From: Anas platyrhynchos
Lineage: Eukaryota > Chordata > Aves > Anseriformes > Anatidae
Direction of reading: 5' to 3'
DNA: 64,000 bases
Assembly: GCF_047663525.1 (NCBI RefSeq)
Contig: NC_092617.1
Coordinates: forward strand, 4,964,501 to 5,028,500
Numbering within the stretch: the stretch's first letter is position 1; each line of letters opens with the position of its first letter. The position numbers were made by a program, and so were the translations under genes. A model generated the notes under the pieces. The model saw only the letters and a list, made by a program, of their open reading frames with translations. It searched no databases and was not told where the DNA came from. Positions 22,860 through 33,204 of the stretch are shown piece after piece.

Positions 22860-23064
22860 CTGCTAAATGAGAAAAAAGTAAAATAAAATAAATAGAGAGT
22901 GTTACGAGTAATGTCTCTGAGCAAAATTGAGAAAATTCACAATTAAATCCTTACATTCCCTGTTGCCAAGAAGACCTTTGCCTATATCCCTGTCTGGAGC
23001 CCTGCTTTCTGCTTGCTGAGTGTCCTGTACACTGCAGCCTCCTCTGCCCAGCAGCTCCCAGTGA

Positions 23065-24405
23065 GCCTGCTCTGCTCCATTCAAGGTTCCAAAAGGGAAG
23101 GTTCCTGGGCAGTGGCTCCCTCTGCTGAGAAACGGGTGTTTGGCTCTGTGCCTCTGTGTGCATCTTCCCTGTTCAATACCCAGGAGACAAAACCAGAAGG
23201 TGGATTGTGCGTGTCTGGCTGGAGAACAGGGAGCATCTCCTCCTGCTTCACCCTTCATGCACAGCACTCCCTGTCAGAATCAGGCACCACCAGCTGCCAC
23301 GCTGGGCAAGGGAGAGAAGCAGGCATGGGCAGGCAGGGCGGACCCAACCCAGTGCAGAGGCTGTGGTGTCGGTGAGGTAGCGCCTGTCCTCACAGCCCTG
23401 TGCCATCTGCCCTGCACAGACAGCAGAGGGACAAGAGCTCTGGAGTGGAAGAAGAGTTTGGAATATGCTCCTTGTCATATGGTAGGAGTTTGGGAGTAAG
23501 ACCTCTGTGGAGCCAGGAGCTGGACTCGATGATCCTTGTGGGTCCCTTCCAACTTGGGATATTCTATGATTCTGTGATTCTGTGCCTTCTTCCATGGAGG
23601 AAGGTGGAGGGGGCCTGCAGCAAATGTGTCTACTGACACAGAGATTTAGGGTTCAGACACCCCATATTCTCAGCCCCCCATATTATACAAGCCATGACAG
23701 AAGCTCTGAGGGGAAGAGAGGAGACCAGGGGCTGCTGCAAGGAAGGTGCCTGCACTGCAGGGGAAGGCAGGGAGGGAGCAGCTCCCTCTCACTGCCTGCC
23801 CATGTCCCTGCTGCCTGCAGTTGTCCCTGCCAGCAGCTCTTTCTCTGTCCCCACGGCTCCTCCTGTCCATGATCACAGCCCCCATCCCACCTGCCGTGTG
23901 CCCAGCTCTGCCCTGCAGAAACCTCCTGGGGATGGGGACAGCTCCGGGGACATCTCCCTGTCTGCAGCTCCTAAAGAACAGCTCAGAAAAGCCCTGGTGC
24001 AGTCTGTAAGCAGAGAGAAGGGAAGGGATATTTTGAGGATCTTCACTAACGTGTTCATGTCTCCGTTCAGTGCAATAGGAAGCTCAGTCACTTGTGCAAA
24101 TCCAACTACACCGTTAACATAGAGCTGACACCACTATCAGGGCAGGAAGAGGCAGGCAGAGAGTAAAGAAAGTGCCTTTTCTTTGCAGGCAGCCCCTGCC
24201 CTTCCCTTCCTACGCCCAAGCCCCTGGGCTCCCTGGGCAGGCTGAGTGCTGAGCGTGGCAAGCAGCAGAGGCCCTGCCCTGGCACACAGCCCCTGGGGCA
24301 CAGCAGGGACCCTGCTCTGCACCACAGCCCTGGACACCCCTGCCTGCACCAACAGCTTCTCCATCGCCCAGCAATTGCAGCTGCATTGCCCTCCAGCCAG
24401 AGACT
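23065..24405. other. Putative 5' intron of OR6, with a CR1 tail at about 23490-23585
   Basis: No gene is seen. Bases 23490-23585 (+) are a CR1 3' end: GGACTCGATGATCCTTGTGG followed by tail octamers (ATTCTATG ATTCTGTG). The rest is GC-rich sequence with ORFs on both strands and no domain. The stretch lies between the OR6 acceptor and its candidate donor. Confidence 0.55.
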
Positions 24406-25680
24406 TACCGGGTTCAGGGCTGGGAAGTGTTCTCCCCCAGTGAACTCTGTGCATCCTGCCACTTCTGCCTGCCTTTAAGCACTGTGTCTCTGCAGGCAGT
24501 GCCCCCAGCCCTGCTGTGCTGTGCAGAGGAGCTGCTCCTGGGCACAGCTGTCTCTCTGCACCAGGGCCCTCTTGCCACGAGCTCTCTCTGTCCCATGAGC
24601 CCGGCCCAGCTCAGCAGCACAGCACCAGCCCAAGGCACTGCAATCACCCCTCTGGGGGCTTGGCTGATGAGCCTATGAACCTCAGGCACTCAGAGACAAT
24701 TGAAGACATCTCTCCAGAAGTCCAAGTAAGAGGCAAGTTTCCTGCAGAGTCCCCCTGAGGGCCAGCACTGACACAGCCTCCCTTGGAGCTCGTTAGAGCA
24801 GAACCCTGGAGGCAGTGAGGACAAGGAGACAAAGGCAATGTGAAGGTGACACTGATGTGTAGACAAACTGGATGTGTGTCACCAAGCACAAGGGCCAGGC
24901 CTTGACCCTGAACCTGTGGGAAGGGAGATCCTTTCTCTTCACACCTTGCTCAGGGCTCTTTGTGGGGCAGTAGGAGATGGGGATGTGCATGGCCAAGTAC
25001 AGGAGAATGGTACGACCCCTGCCTGCTTCATGGGTGGGGGGTGAGGAGGCAATGAGGCCCTGGTGCTTTAATGATAAGCTGTCTCCTCATGGGCGTCAGT
25101 GGCAGATATAACAGTCATAGATATGAACACAAAGACCCGGTCCTGTTGGGACTTTCAGCCTTGTCACAGCCCTCTTTCTTGTCTATACATGGCTTTGCTA
25201 GGGACTCCCAGACCTCCACATCTTTCCTTTTTGGCTGCATACCATTATCTCTGTGGTGTCACAGCAGATCTGAAATGAGTCTGATAACTCAGATCTTCTT
25301 GGTGGCCATGCTCCTCGTAAGGCAGCTCTGTAGGAAGCTGGGCTGCTTCCTCGTGAGGAGGCACCACTGCTCGTATGGCATCCCTCGTTGTACCCAGGCC
25401 CTCCTCCTCCTGGCCACTACTCACTCAGCAGGGTCCCAGTCTGCCCTGATGTTTGGGGTTTCTCTCCCTCTGGTACAGGACTGGGCTCTTCTCCATGTGA
25501 AAGTCAAGAGTTTTCTGAAGTCAAAATCCTGCAGTTTCTCAAGGTGCACCCACAGTGATGCTCCATTCTATCAGCTGTTAGTGTCAGCAGTCAGATGGTT
25601 CAACCTTCATGTGACTGTGCTATCTCTGACCAGACATCAGCACAGCAAGAGTTGCAGGGAAACTTGCATAATTCAGGAGT
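24406..25680 (-). promoter_or_regulatory. Conserved upstream block of OR6 with putative 5' noncoding exon
   Basis: A minus-strand donor CGG|GTAAGT-type site lies at 24407-24408. The sequence from 24480 to 24900 is closely similar to 10070-10500 and 59680-60080. From 24990 to 25680 it matches 42720-43410 and 60180-60680. The order is kept in all three duplicons, which points to one duplicated gene cassette. Confidence 0.6.
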
Positions 25681-25809
25681 AACAAGTTGAATGGAATTGC
25701 AGCACAATCACAGAAGGGTAGGGGATGGAAGGCTGTCAGGTTCCACATTTACTGCGCTTTCTTCTCATGCATGCTGTCAGTTTCTCTGGAATCGTGTCCT
25801 GAATGTTAT

Positions 25810-25883
25810 GGGGCTGTGCAGCTCAAAATTAGACGGGCCAAAGCCCAGCTGGACCTCAATCCATCTATTACTGTCAAAGACAA

Positions 25884-25924
<41 letters not shown>

Positions 25925-26075
25925 AAATACTTTAAATGAAGGAAGATTAGGGAGAATCATAATGCTTTATTGGAATTTGGGGGAAAAATCCTGGTGACAA
26001 GGGATGAGACACTTAATGTCTTCTTTGCCTCTGTCACTAGCAGCAAGACCAGTTGTTCCCCTGGATATTTCTTCC
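25810..26075 (+). mobile_element. CR1 LINE fragment shared by OR duplicons, with (AAAT)n
   Basis: The short CR1 linker piece reads KIRRAKAQLDLNPSITVKDN and then, after an (AAAT)n expansion at 25885-25925, the remainder ending CAGTTGTTCCCCTGGATATT. The same fragment with the same ends is at 43545-43790 and 60815-61055. It therefore inserted before the cassettes were duplicated. Confidence 0.8.
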
Positions 26076-26079
26076 TCCT

Positions 26080-27395
26080 CATGGCCAGTGCCAATCTTCC
26101 AATGCAAGCTTTGTGGCAGTTTTTTCTCTCCTGCTCTTTCCTACGACCAAAGAAAGCTCCATCAGGGTGGAAACCACTCCTGAAGTAGGCATCCCAACCC
26201 AGCAGGCTCCTTGCAGCCTCTCAGCCAAGCAGACACAAGTCACCTCAGCAGCAGCTTCCAAGCCAGGGGCCTGCTGCTGGCCTTGCAGCTTCTTGGCTAG
26301 ACACAGCCAAGCCTTGTGCCTCCTGCTTTCCAGTCATAGACTCAAGCAGAAGGGACAGGACAACCCATCTGGGGGCCTTCTTTCTGTCTGGGTCCTCCTG
26401 GCTCTGGAGGCAGAGGGGATCCCCCAGTCAGCATGCCAAGCAGGTGCCTTCTGCTGGCCTAGCAGGGCCACTGCCACATGTCAGCCCAAAAGTGCAGATC
26501 CCAGGTCTATGTCAAGACACAGAACTGTAACCTGACACCTCCAGATAGAAGTGACCTCCCAGTCCCTTTGCGTGACATGTTCCTGCTGCTGCCCTATCAA
26601 GTGCAGAGACAGAAGTGACCTCACAGTCCCTGCCACAGTCACATTCTTGCTGCTGGGGCAGGAGATGCTGAGGCAGAGCTGAGCTCTTTAGAGAATTCCC
26701 ATCTATCTCCTCTTTGTGGCCCACAGGCTGATCAGATCCATGGCCCCTCACTATCAGCTTTGTATGCCATGTGACTGCAGAGCAACCTCATGGTTCCTAC
26801 CCTGCATCATGGGCCAAGCACCTTAAGTGCTTAAGATAAGGGTTAGGAAAAGGGTTGGATGTGAAGAAGTGAATGCAAAGGAATCAGGGCTTTGATTGTT
26901 AGCCATCCATGTATGAGGTTAGGGACTAGGGTCAGCCAAGCAGACACAAGTCACCTCAGCAGCAGCTTCCAAGCCAGGGGCCTGCTGCTGGCCCTGCAGG
27001 TTCTTGGCTCGACACAGTCAAGCCTTGTGCCTCCTGCTGTCCAGTCATGGACTCAAGCAGAAGGGACAGGACAACCCATGTTGAGGCCTTCTTTCTGCCT
27101 GGGTCCCCCTGGCTCTGGAGGCAGAGGGGATCCCCCAGTCAGCATGCCAAGCAGGTGCCTTCTGCTGGCCTAGCAGGGCCACTGCCAGATGTCAGCCCAA
27201 AAGTGCAGCTCCCAGGGAGAAGTCAAGGCTGACTTGCCCCCTCCAGACACAAGTGGCCTCACAGTCCCTTTCTGTGACACGTTCCTGCTGCTGCCCTATC
27301 AAGGGCAGAGACAGAAGTGACCTCACAGCCTATGCCACAGTCACATTCCTCCTACTGGGGCTGGAGAACCTGAGGTAGAGCTGAGCTTTCTCTAG
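26080..27395 (-). repeat. Duplicon module B, doubled copy
   Basis: Two module B copies lie head to tail, about 26080-26760 and 26930-27395. Each has the TCAGCCAAGCAGACACAAGTCACC landmark region, the AGAAGTGACCTCAC repeats and the ATGTCAGCCCAAAAGTGCAG stretch. Elsewhere in the window each cassette carries only one copy. Confidence 0.8.
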
Positions 27396-28110
27396 CCCCT
27401 TCGGTATCTCTTTTTCACTTTCTGGTTAGAGATTAAGCCAAGTTTTAGTAGGAGTTTTTGGTGTTCTGCTTGTGCTGTCACATCTGTGGTTAAGGTATGG
27501 ACAAGCTGTGTTGTTTACGGGTGTTTTTTGTCTGTCAAGGAGTCTAGGGTTAAATAAGGCATTTTAATGTTAGCGTTAAGTGAAAGGATTATGGTTATCA
27601 AGAGAGAAAATTGATTTCTTTCAGTTTGTTGTAGTAGCATTTAGGTTTATTTAGCGTTAAATTTACTGGCTCAAGTAAGGTAAGGGCCATATATGACTGT
27701 TTTAAGTCAGTCTTACTGTACTACCAGCATTGCATGAATGCTCTTACCTGTATGAAATCATTAATTTCTTCTGGCCATGCTCCTCTTACCACTCCAAAAT
27801 CTCACATCTCTTGTTCAGGCTGCTCCTCACCTCTCCATATTTTACTGGGATCAGCTTTCTGATGACATTTACCATCTCAGTGTATCTGTCTCACCTCTGT
27901 TGGCTCCTCCATTCCTGAGAAGGAAGTGGCATTGTGGTCGGGAGGGAAAAGGACACAAAAATCTTTAGGCGCATCCTGCGCAATGTGCCCATCAGCTCTG
28001 CACCTCCACAAAATCATGCTTCCGACCTACAAGTTTTGTTTCCCAAGTGGCTTCTGTGGATCCAGGGTTACTTTTCCCAGGCCCTCTCACATGTTTCAGT
28101 TTTGGATGTG
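27395..28110 (-). repeat. Duplicon module A, copy 2 (inverted)
   Basis: It matches 14061-14840 in reverse. The reversed landmarks are AAATCTCACATCTC and GGGATCAGCTTTCTGATG. Coding potential is not conserved. Confidence 0.7.
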
Positions 28111-28660
28111 TAGGGATGGGATAAGGAAAGCCAAGGCACAGATGGAATTCAGCTTATCTGAGGATGAAAAGCATAACAGGAAGAGATCCTATATGTACTT
28201 TGCTCAGAAAAGAAAGGCCAAGGAGAGCGTACCCCATCTGATGGATGAGAAGAGTGAACTGGTAATGACAGACATGGAGAAGACCAATGGACTCAACAAC
28301 TTCTTTTCTTCAGTCTTCCCTGCCAGTCAGGCTTCCCAAGTCTTTCATTCCCTGAACCCATAGATAGAGGCTGGGGTGTGCAAATTCCCACCTGTTGTAA
28401 GTGAAGAGAAGGTTTGAGTCCACCTGAAGAAGGTCAAGAAGTACAAGTCTATGGGGCTTGATGACTTGCGTCCAGGGAGTGGAATGCTGTGGCTGAGGCT
28501 GTGGATGTTCCATCCTTGGGGGTGTTCAAGGCCATGTGAGATGAGGCCCTGAGCAACCTGATCTAGGGGGTGGTGTCCCTACCTATGGGGGGTTGGAACT
28601 ACATGATCGTCAAGGTGCTTTCCAACTCAACAGTTGTATGATTCTCTGATTCTGTGATTG
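28110..28660 (+). mobile_element. CR1 LINE fragments (linker region, then 3' end)
   Basis: Bases 28110-28480 encode the linker between endonuclease and RT (RKAKAQMEFSLSEDEKHNR, FAQKRKAKESVPHL, ELVMTDMEK). Bases 28485-28655 are a CR1 3' end with TTGGAACTACATGATCGTCA and degenerate tail octamers. A large internal deletion joins the two. The provirus begins five bases after the tail. Confidence 0.8.
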
Positions 28661-28664
28661 TGCT

Positions 28665-28880
28665 TGTTATAAATGGCTCAGGATTCAAATTAGGATTAAA
28701 TAAAAAAAATAGGATTTATTAAAAGAATATAAAGGAATAGAGGTAAGCAAACAGCGCTGGGTGCACCGGGAGTCTCCGCTCCACCAGGACGCACAGCGGT
28801 TACATCAAGCAGCTGATTTTTATGCACCTAGACTAATACATATTCATTACTACTTCTAAAAAAAACAGGTTATTATAATT
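28665..28880 (-). repeat. 3' LTR remnant (R-U5 part)
   Basis: The remnant matches 35251-35455 with roughly nine substitutions and one indel over about 210 bases, counted by eye. It begins TGTTAT (the LTR end ATAACA on the minus strand) and has an inverted AATAAA at 28715-28720. The U3 part is absent; env sequence joins at about 28880. Confidence 0.85.
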
Positions 28881-29212
28881 AGCATTTATAAGCATTTACA
28901 AATGCTTTCTCCTACTTTTACTGTTCCTGTTCAGTTTAAACAATATATACCTTTCTCTGATGAATGCAATTGCCACGGGTCCTCCTCCTCTTTCCAGAAT
29001 TGTGTTCCATTATGAACTTCACTCAAATTACTAACCCACCACTTAGGTTCGACTGGGCCAGCTACCCAAGGCCAACTTTCAGCTCCTCCTGGTCCCCTAC
29101 AAACCCAGCAATTGCTAAGATTAAAAACCTTACCCACTTCCTCCCCCAAAATGAAAAAATTATTTCCATGGCTCAATTGCCCTTGTAAGAATCGTACCAG
29201 GAAGTATAACAT
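28880..29212 (-). pseudogene. env: env remnant (surface subunit, N-terminal part)
   Basis: An open frame of 93 codons (29212-28931) contains NLSNCWVCRGPGGAE, resembling the N-terminal cysteine motif of class I retroviral envelope surface subunits, then LSEVHNGTQFW. The frame continues past two stop codons to about 28880 (with a SICKC stretch), where it joins LTR sequence. The rest of the surface subunit, the whole transmembrane subunit and the polypurine tract are gone. Assignment rests on the motif and on its place between integrase and LTR. Confidence 0.65.
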
Positions 29213-29547
29213 CCTTCTGCGTCGTCCAGAGAGTATCGTAAAGGTGTGAGAAATGCCTTGGGGTTGGATCCACCTCCAGAATCTATTTAAACTCGTGTCA
29301 CTGTTCAGCCTTCGAGGGTGGTTCAGCTCCTGGAAAACTAATTACAATAGGTTAAAAAAACCAAAATTCTTACTATATACATACATTTTCCGTTTGCTCG
29401 TTTGTTTCTTTCTCTGGGACAGCTTGATTTCAGCGCGGGAGAAGTCCGGTAGAGGCCCTCACACTCGGCAGTCAATACCCGTGGGGGTTGCCTCCCTCGG
29501 TAGACTATACACACCACAGTGGAGAGTCCTGCCCCGGTCTTGCCTTC
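29213..29547. other. Region between integrase and env remnant
   Basis: No conserved domain is seen. By position it would hold the env splice acceptor and the start of env. The minus strand has a pyrimidine-rich stretch around 29395-29350. Confidence 0.5.
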
Positions 29548-30690
29548 TCACTTTTCTTCATTGCAGGCTTGCTTGTCCCCTTCTTCTGGTATTTCATGTA
29601 GAGCGTGCCCTATTTCCGGAACATTAGTTCTTTTTAGTTTTAACTTCAGTTCCCCAGGAGCGGACTCAACCCTCCAAGTTTTGGTATTTATTGGTCCTTT
29701 TACTCTGGATGCATGGGTCCAACCCCTTTCTGCTGTTCTCACAGCTGTTTCAGTGGTAAGTAAAACAAGGTACGGTCCCTCCCACCGGGGCTGTAAAGAT
29801 TCTTCTTTCCAAGTTTTTATTAAGACCTCATCCCCTGGTTGTATTTTATGGATGGCAAATCCTAAAGGTGGTGTTTGAACCAGTATTACAATTTCTCTTA
29901 GTTCTTGCAACCTTTTCCCAATAGTAATTATATATTTCTGGATACTACGATCCTCAGCTACATTGTCTCCCAGAGGCATTCCCTGTGAATAAGGCATACC
30001 ATATAACATTTCATATGGCGATAATCCAGTCTCACTGTGTGATTTAGTTCTTATGTTTAAAAGTGCCAATGGTAAACATCGAGTCCAAGGCATTTGTGTC
30101 TCAACCATTAATTTAACCAATTGCTGTTTTATTGTTTGATTCATTCTCTCTACTTTCCCTGAGCTTTGTGGGTGCCACGGAGTATGATATTCCCACTGAA
30201 TACGTAATGATTGACATAATAATTTTATTATTTTAGAAGTAAAATGTGTGCCTTGGTCAGAATCAATGTACTGGATTATCCCATATCTAGGTATCAGGTG
30301 TTCCAATAAAATTTTTGTCACCACTTGTGCCGTAGCTTGTGCCACAGGATAAGCTTCTACCCATTGTGTTAAATGATCCACAATTACCAATAAATACTTG
30401 ATCCTCCCTACTTTAGGCAATTCGGTAAAATCAACTTGTACTCTCTCAAAAGGCCAATATGCTGTTTTTCTTCCTCCCGCTGCTGCCTGTTGGAATATTT
30501 TCTTATTTATTTTCTGACAAGTTAAACAACCTTGTGTGACTTGCTTTGCTATTTCAAAAACCCCTATACAACCAAATTGTTTAAGTAAATGATTACTTAA
30601 TGCTCTTGTACCCCAGTGTGTTTGTGTATGCAAACGTTCCAATATTTGTCTTGCATAAGCCTTCGGTAACATCTCTCGCCCGTCTGGCAA
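29548..30690 (-). CDS. pol: pol, integrase part (open, 380 codons from first Met)
   Basis: Retroviral integrase, which inserts viral DNA into host DNA. The zinc-binding HHCC residues are H21, H25, C55 and C58 counted from the Met at 30690. The catalytic triad is D87 (VDFTE), D145 (DSDQGTHF) and E181 (GKVERMN), with the D,D35E spacing. The C-terminal domain follows (GDEVLIKTW, RWEGPYLVLL) and the frame is open to 29548. It is in the same frame as the upstream RT-RNase H part, separated only by a TAA at 30712-30714, so the split is a nonsense mutation and not a separate gene. Confidence 0.93.
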   Translation of the reverse strand: MPDGREMLPKAYARQILERLHTQTHWGTRALSNHLLKQFGCIGVFEIAKQVTQGCLTCQKINKKIFQQAAAGGRKTAYWPFERVQVDFTELPKVGRIKYLLVIVDHLTQWVEAYPVAQATAQVVTKILLEHLIPRYGIIQYIDSDQGTHFTSKIIKLLCQSLRIQWEYHTPWHPQSSGKVERMNQTIKQQLVKLMVETQMPWTRCLPLALLNIRTKSHSETGLSPYEMLYGMPYSQGMPLGDNVAEDRSIQKYIITIGKRLQELREIVILVQTPPLGFAIHKIQPGDEVLIKTWKEESLQPRWEGPYLVLLTTETAVRTAERGWTHASRVKGPINTKTWRVESAPGELKLKLKRTNVPEIGHALHEIPEEGDKQACNEEK

Positions 30691-30711
30691 TGTCCATTTT
30701 CCTTGCTCTAA

Positions 30712-33120
30712 TTAAGCACCTATTTTCTCCAGTTTTGTTTGTTCTTCAGGAGTGAACCTCTTTTCTTCTTCTTCTTTTTCTTCTTCTTGTCTTTCTTCTT
30801 CCTGTACTATATTAATTTTAGCAGCCTGAATTCTTAGAACTGCTTCCTGAGCTTCTTTGTCTGCTAGATTATTTCCCCTAGTGTGGTATTCCAATCCTTT
30901 CTGGTGCCCTCTTACATGTACTACTGCTATTTCTTTAGGTTCCCTTAATGCTTTTAAAATTTTCCTTATTAATTCTTGATGTATAAGATTCTTCCCTTGA
31001 GTATTAATTAAACCTCTTTCCTCCCAAATCTTTCCAAAGGTGTGAACCACTCCATATGCATATTTAGAATCTGTATATATAGTTCCACTTTTTCCCTTCA
31101 GTAATTCCAGGGCCCTGTGTAGGGCATACAGCTCGCAAGCCTGAGCTGACCATGATGGACTCAGGGGGCCTGATTCCACAGATTCCAGGTGTTTATTAAT
31201 TATGGCATACCCTGATTTTCTTTTTCCCTCCACTACTCTGGAGGAACCATCTATGAATAGTATCTCCCCCTTCTCTAATTCAGTATCTCTCAAATCAGGT
31301 CTTACTTTAGTCTGGGTCTCGATTACCTCCAAACAATTATGTTGTAGTTCCTCTGATGGTTTTCCAAATAAAATTTGTGCTGGGCTCTGAGCAGAAGTTA
31401 CCTTCAGTTCTAAATCAGGGGAGTCAATTAGTATAGCTTCATACTTTAGGATCCGACTGTCTGTTAACCATTTCTCCGCTCTCTGTTGTAAGACGCTTCT
31501 GACATTGTGTGGAGTGTACACTTTTAAGGGAGCACTGAAAGTAATCTTTCTCACTTCTTCTATTAATAATGCTGTAGCGACCAAAGCTTGAAGACAAGCA
31601 GGCCACCCCCTACTTACTGGATCAAGTAATTTAGAACAATACCCCATGGGTTTTTTAATTCCTGCCCAATCTTGAGTAAGGACTCCATATGCTGTCTGGT
31701 TTGATGTGTTCACAAAGAGATAAAAGGGTTTCTCTAGATCTGGGAGACTTAGTACAGGTGCTTGTATTAATGCTTTTTTTATTTCTTCAAATTTTTGGTC
31801 ATCTTCTGTGGACCACTTAAATCGATCATCAATTAATTTCTCATATAAAAATTTAACTTTTTCACTGTAGCTTTCAAGCCACGGTCTACAATATCCTAAT
31901 AATCCCAATGTTTGCCGAATTTCCTTTTTAGTTTGTGGGGGTCTTAAGGAGAGGATCCCTGATACCCTGTCAGGATCCAATTTCTTTTCTCCCCTGCTTA
32001 ACCAGTGTCCTAAGTATTTTACCTCCTGTTCCACAAATCGTAACTTTGATCGAGACACCTTTAATCCCTTTTCCCCCAGGAAATTTAACAAATTAATAGC
32101 AGCTTTTTGGGTTCCTTCTTCAGTCTCTCCAGCTATTAATAAATCATCCACATATTGCAACAACTTTACCTCCCCAGGTAATGTAAAATCTTGTAAAACT
32201 TTTTCCAAAGTTTGACCAAATAGATTTGGTGACTCAGTAAAACCTTGTGGTAGCACGGTCCACCTTAATTGTTGTTTTCGTCCTGTTTCCGGGTCTTCCC
32301 ACTCAAAAGCAAAATAATCCCTGGAATTTTCATCTAGAGGACAGGTCCAAAAGACATCTTTTAGATCTATTACGCTATACCAAGTATATTTGGGAGAGAC
32401 GTGACTCAGCAGAGTGTAAGGATTTGCTACCACAGGGAATTTAGTGATTGTTCGCTGATTTACAGCTCTCAGATCCTGTACCATTCTGTACGACCCATCC
32501 GATTTCTTTACAGGGAGGATGGGTGTATTGTGAGGTGACATACATGGTTCTAAAGTCCCTTCTTCCAAAAGTCTATCAACTATGGGTTTTAATCCCCTTC
32601 GACCCTCCATTGGTATAGGGTATTGTTTAATTTGAATAGGACGATGTGGATCCATTATTTGCACATTTATGGGGTCCATTTTCATTTTTCCAATTTCCCC
32701 TTCCTTATACCACACTGAAGGGTTAATAACCTCTTCATCTTTTCGTGTTAAAGTGTATAATTTAGTTTGCAATTTATCCCCTTGACTTTGAATGCTTAAG
32801 TTTAATTTTAAAATCAGATCCCTTCCCAGTAAATTGTACTCCGCTTCAGGGAGCAGAAGTAAATCATTAAGACAAATCTTTTGATCAGTTTCTATTTCCA
32901 CATCTTTTAAAACAGGAACCTTAAAAGGCTCTCCTTTTGCCCCTATTACAGACGTGTAATTTTTCCCTTCTTTTATTCCCTCTGGGAGTTTTTGAATAGT
33001 GGATCTTTCAGCTCCTGTGTCTACTAAAAATAGTACTTCTTCTTTTTGGGGACCAATTAATAATTTTATCAAGGGCTCTGTTGATGTTGAAGTCCCCAGA
33101 AGATATAGCCCCTGACACCC
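30712..33120 (-). CDS. pol: pro-pol: protease, reverse transcriptase, RNase H (readthrough reading frame)
   Basis: The frame is open from the codon after the gag UAG (33121-33123) to a TAA at 30712-30714; the first Met is at 33072 and gives 786 residues. Counting from that Met, the aspartic protease active site is LVDTGA with Asp18, followed by NLLGRD at 80-85. RT motifs are DLRAVNQ at 200-206, VLPQGFTESP at 273-282 and the catalytic YVDD at 307-310. The first RT aspartate lies in IDLKDVFW at 235-242. RNase H carboxylates D608, E647, D668 and D738 are all present. A highly charged Glu-rich stretch sits near 756-772, just before the premature stop. Catalytic residues seem complete, which is unusual for an old copy. 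Confidence 0.94.
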   Translation of the reverse strand, partial: GCQGLYLLGTSTSTEPLIKLLIGPQKEEVLFLVDTGAERSTIQKLPEGIKEGKNYTSVIGAKGEPFKVPVLKDVEIETDQKICLNDLLLLPEAEYNLLGRDLILKLNLSIQSQGDKLQTKLYTLTRKDEEVINPSVWYKEGEIGKMKMDPINVQIMDPHRPIQIKQYPIPMEGRRGLKPIVDRLLEEGTLEPCMSPHNTPILPVKKSDGSYRMVQDLRAVNQRTITKFPVVANPYTLLSHVSPKYTWYSVIDLKDVFWTCPLDENSRDYFAFEWEDPETGRKQQLRWTVLPQGFTESPNLFGQTLEKVLQDFTLPGEVKLLQYVDDLLIAGETEEGTQKAAINLLNFLGEKGLKVSRSKLRFVEQEVKYLGHWLSRGEKKLDPDRVSGILSLRPPQTKKEIRQTLGLLGYCRPWLESYSEKVKFLYEKLIDDRFKWSTEDDQKFEEIKKALIQAPVLSLPDLEKPFYLFVNTSNQTAYGVLTQDWAGIKKPMGYCSKLLDPVSRGWPACLQALVATALLIEEVRKITFSAPLKVYTPHNVRSVLQQRAEKWLTDSRILKYEAILIDSPDLELKVTSAQSPAQILFGKPSEELQHNCLEVIETQTKVRPDLRDTELEKGEILFIDGSSRVVEGKRKSGYAIINKHLESVESGPLSPSWSAQACELYALHRALELLKGKSGTIYTDSKYAYGVVHTFGKIWEERGLINTQGKNLIHQELIRKILKALREPKEIAVVHVRGHQKGLEYHTRGNNLADKEAQEAVLRIQAAKINIVQEEERQEEEKEEEEKRFTPEEQTKLEKIGA

Positions 33121-33123
33121 CTA
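33121..33123 (-). promoter_or_regulatory. gag-pol UAG readthrough codon
   Basis: A single amber codon followed by G separates gag and pol, and both sides are in one frame. This is the gammaretroviral arrangement, in which occasional suppression yields Gag-Pol. I did not test whether the downstream RNA can form the pseudoknot that known viruses use. Confidence 0.8.
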
Positions 33124-33162
33124 TTCTTCTTTAAACATTTTCTCGTCTTGTTCCCGCTTACG

Positions 33163-33204
33163 GCAATTCTTCTGCAAATGTCCCTTCTTTTGACAATAGT
33201 AACA
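33163..33204 (-). other. gag: Nucleocapsid CCHC zinc knuckle
   Basis: The translation CYYCQKKGHLQKNC fits C-X2-C-X4-H-X4-C. A single knuckle is typical of gammaretroviral gag; alpha- and betaretroviruses usually have two. It lies downstream of the gag nonsense codon and would not be made without suppression. Confidence 0.92.

Larger units (their letters stand above)
18929..23064. repeat. Right arm of large inverted repeat (carries OR6, LTR, CR1)
   Basis: It is the reverse complement counterpart of 1-2481, in mirror order: scrap and poly-A region, LTR, OR 3' flank, OR6 coding exon, splice acceptor and flank. Apart from the CR1 inserted at 19466-21105, the two arms line up throughout. The spacer between the arms is about 16.4 kb. 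OR1 and OR6 point toward each other across it. Confidence 0.85.

Noticed and set aside
22837-22924. Upstream in-frame ATG giving OR6 29 extra residues (similar upstream ATGs for OR8 and OR9)
   Set aside because: A splice acceptor lies between the upstream and the normal ATG, and the extra residues match nothing in the paralogues.
25071-25682. 203-codon ORF upstream of OR6
   Set aside because: The matching sequence at 42800-43410 and 60250-60680 does not keep the frame.
26500-27400. Spaced repeats in module B considered as a CRISPR-like array
   Set aside because: The spacing is irregular, only two units per module occur, spacers are copied along with repeats, and the genome is avian.
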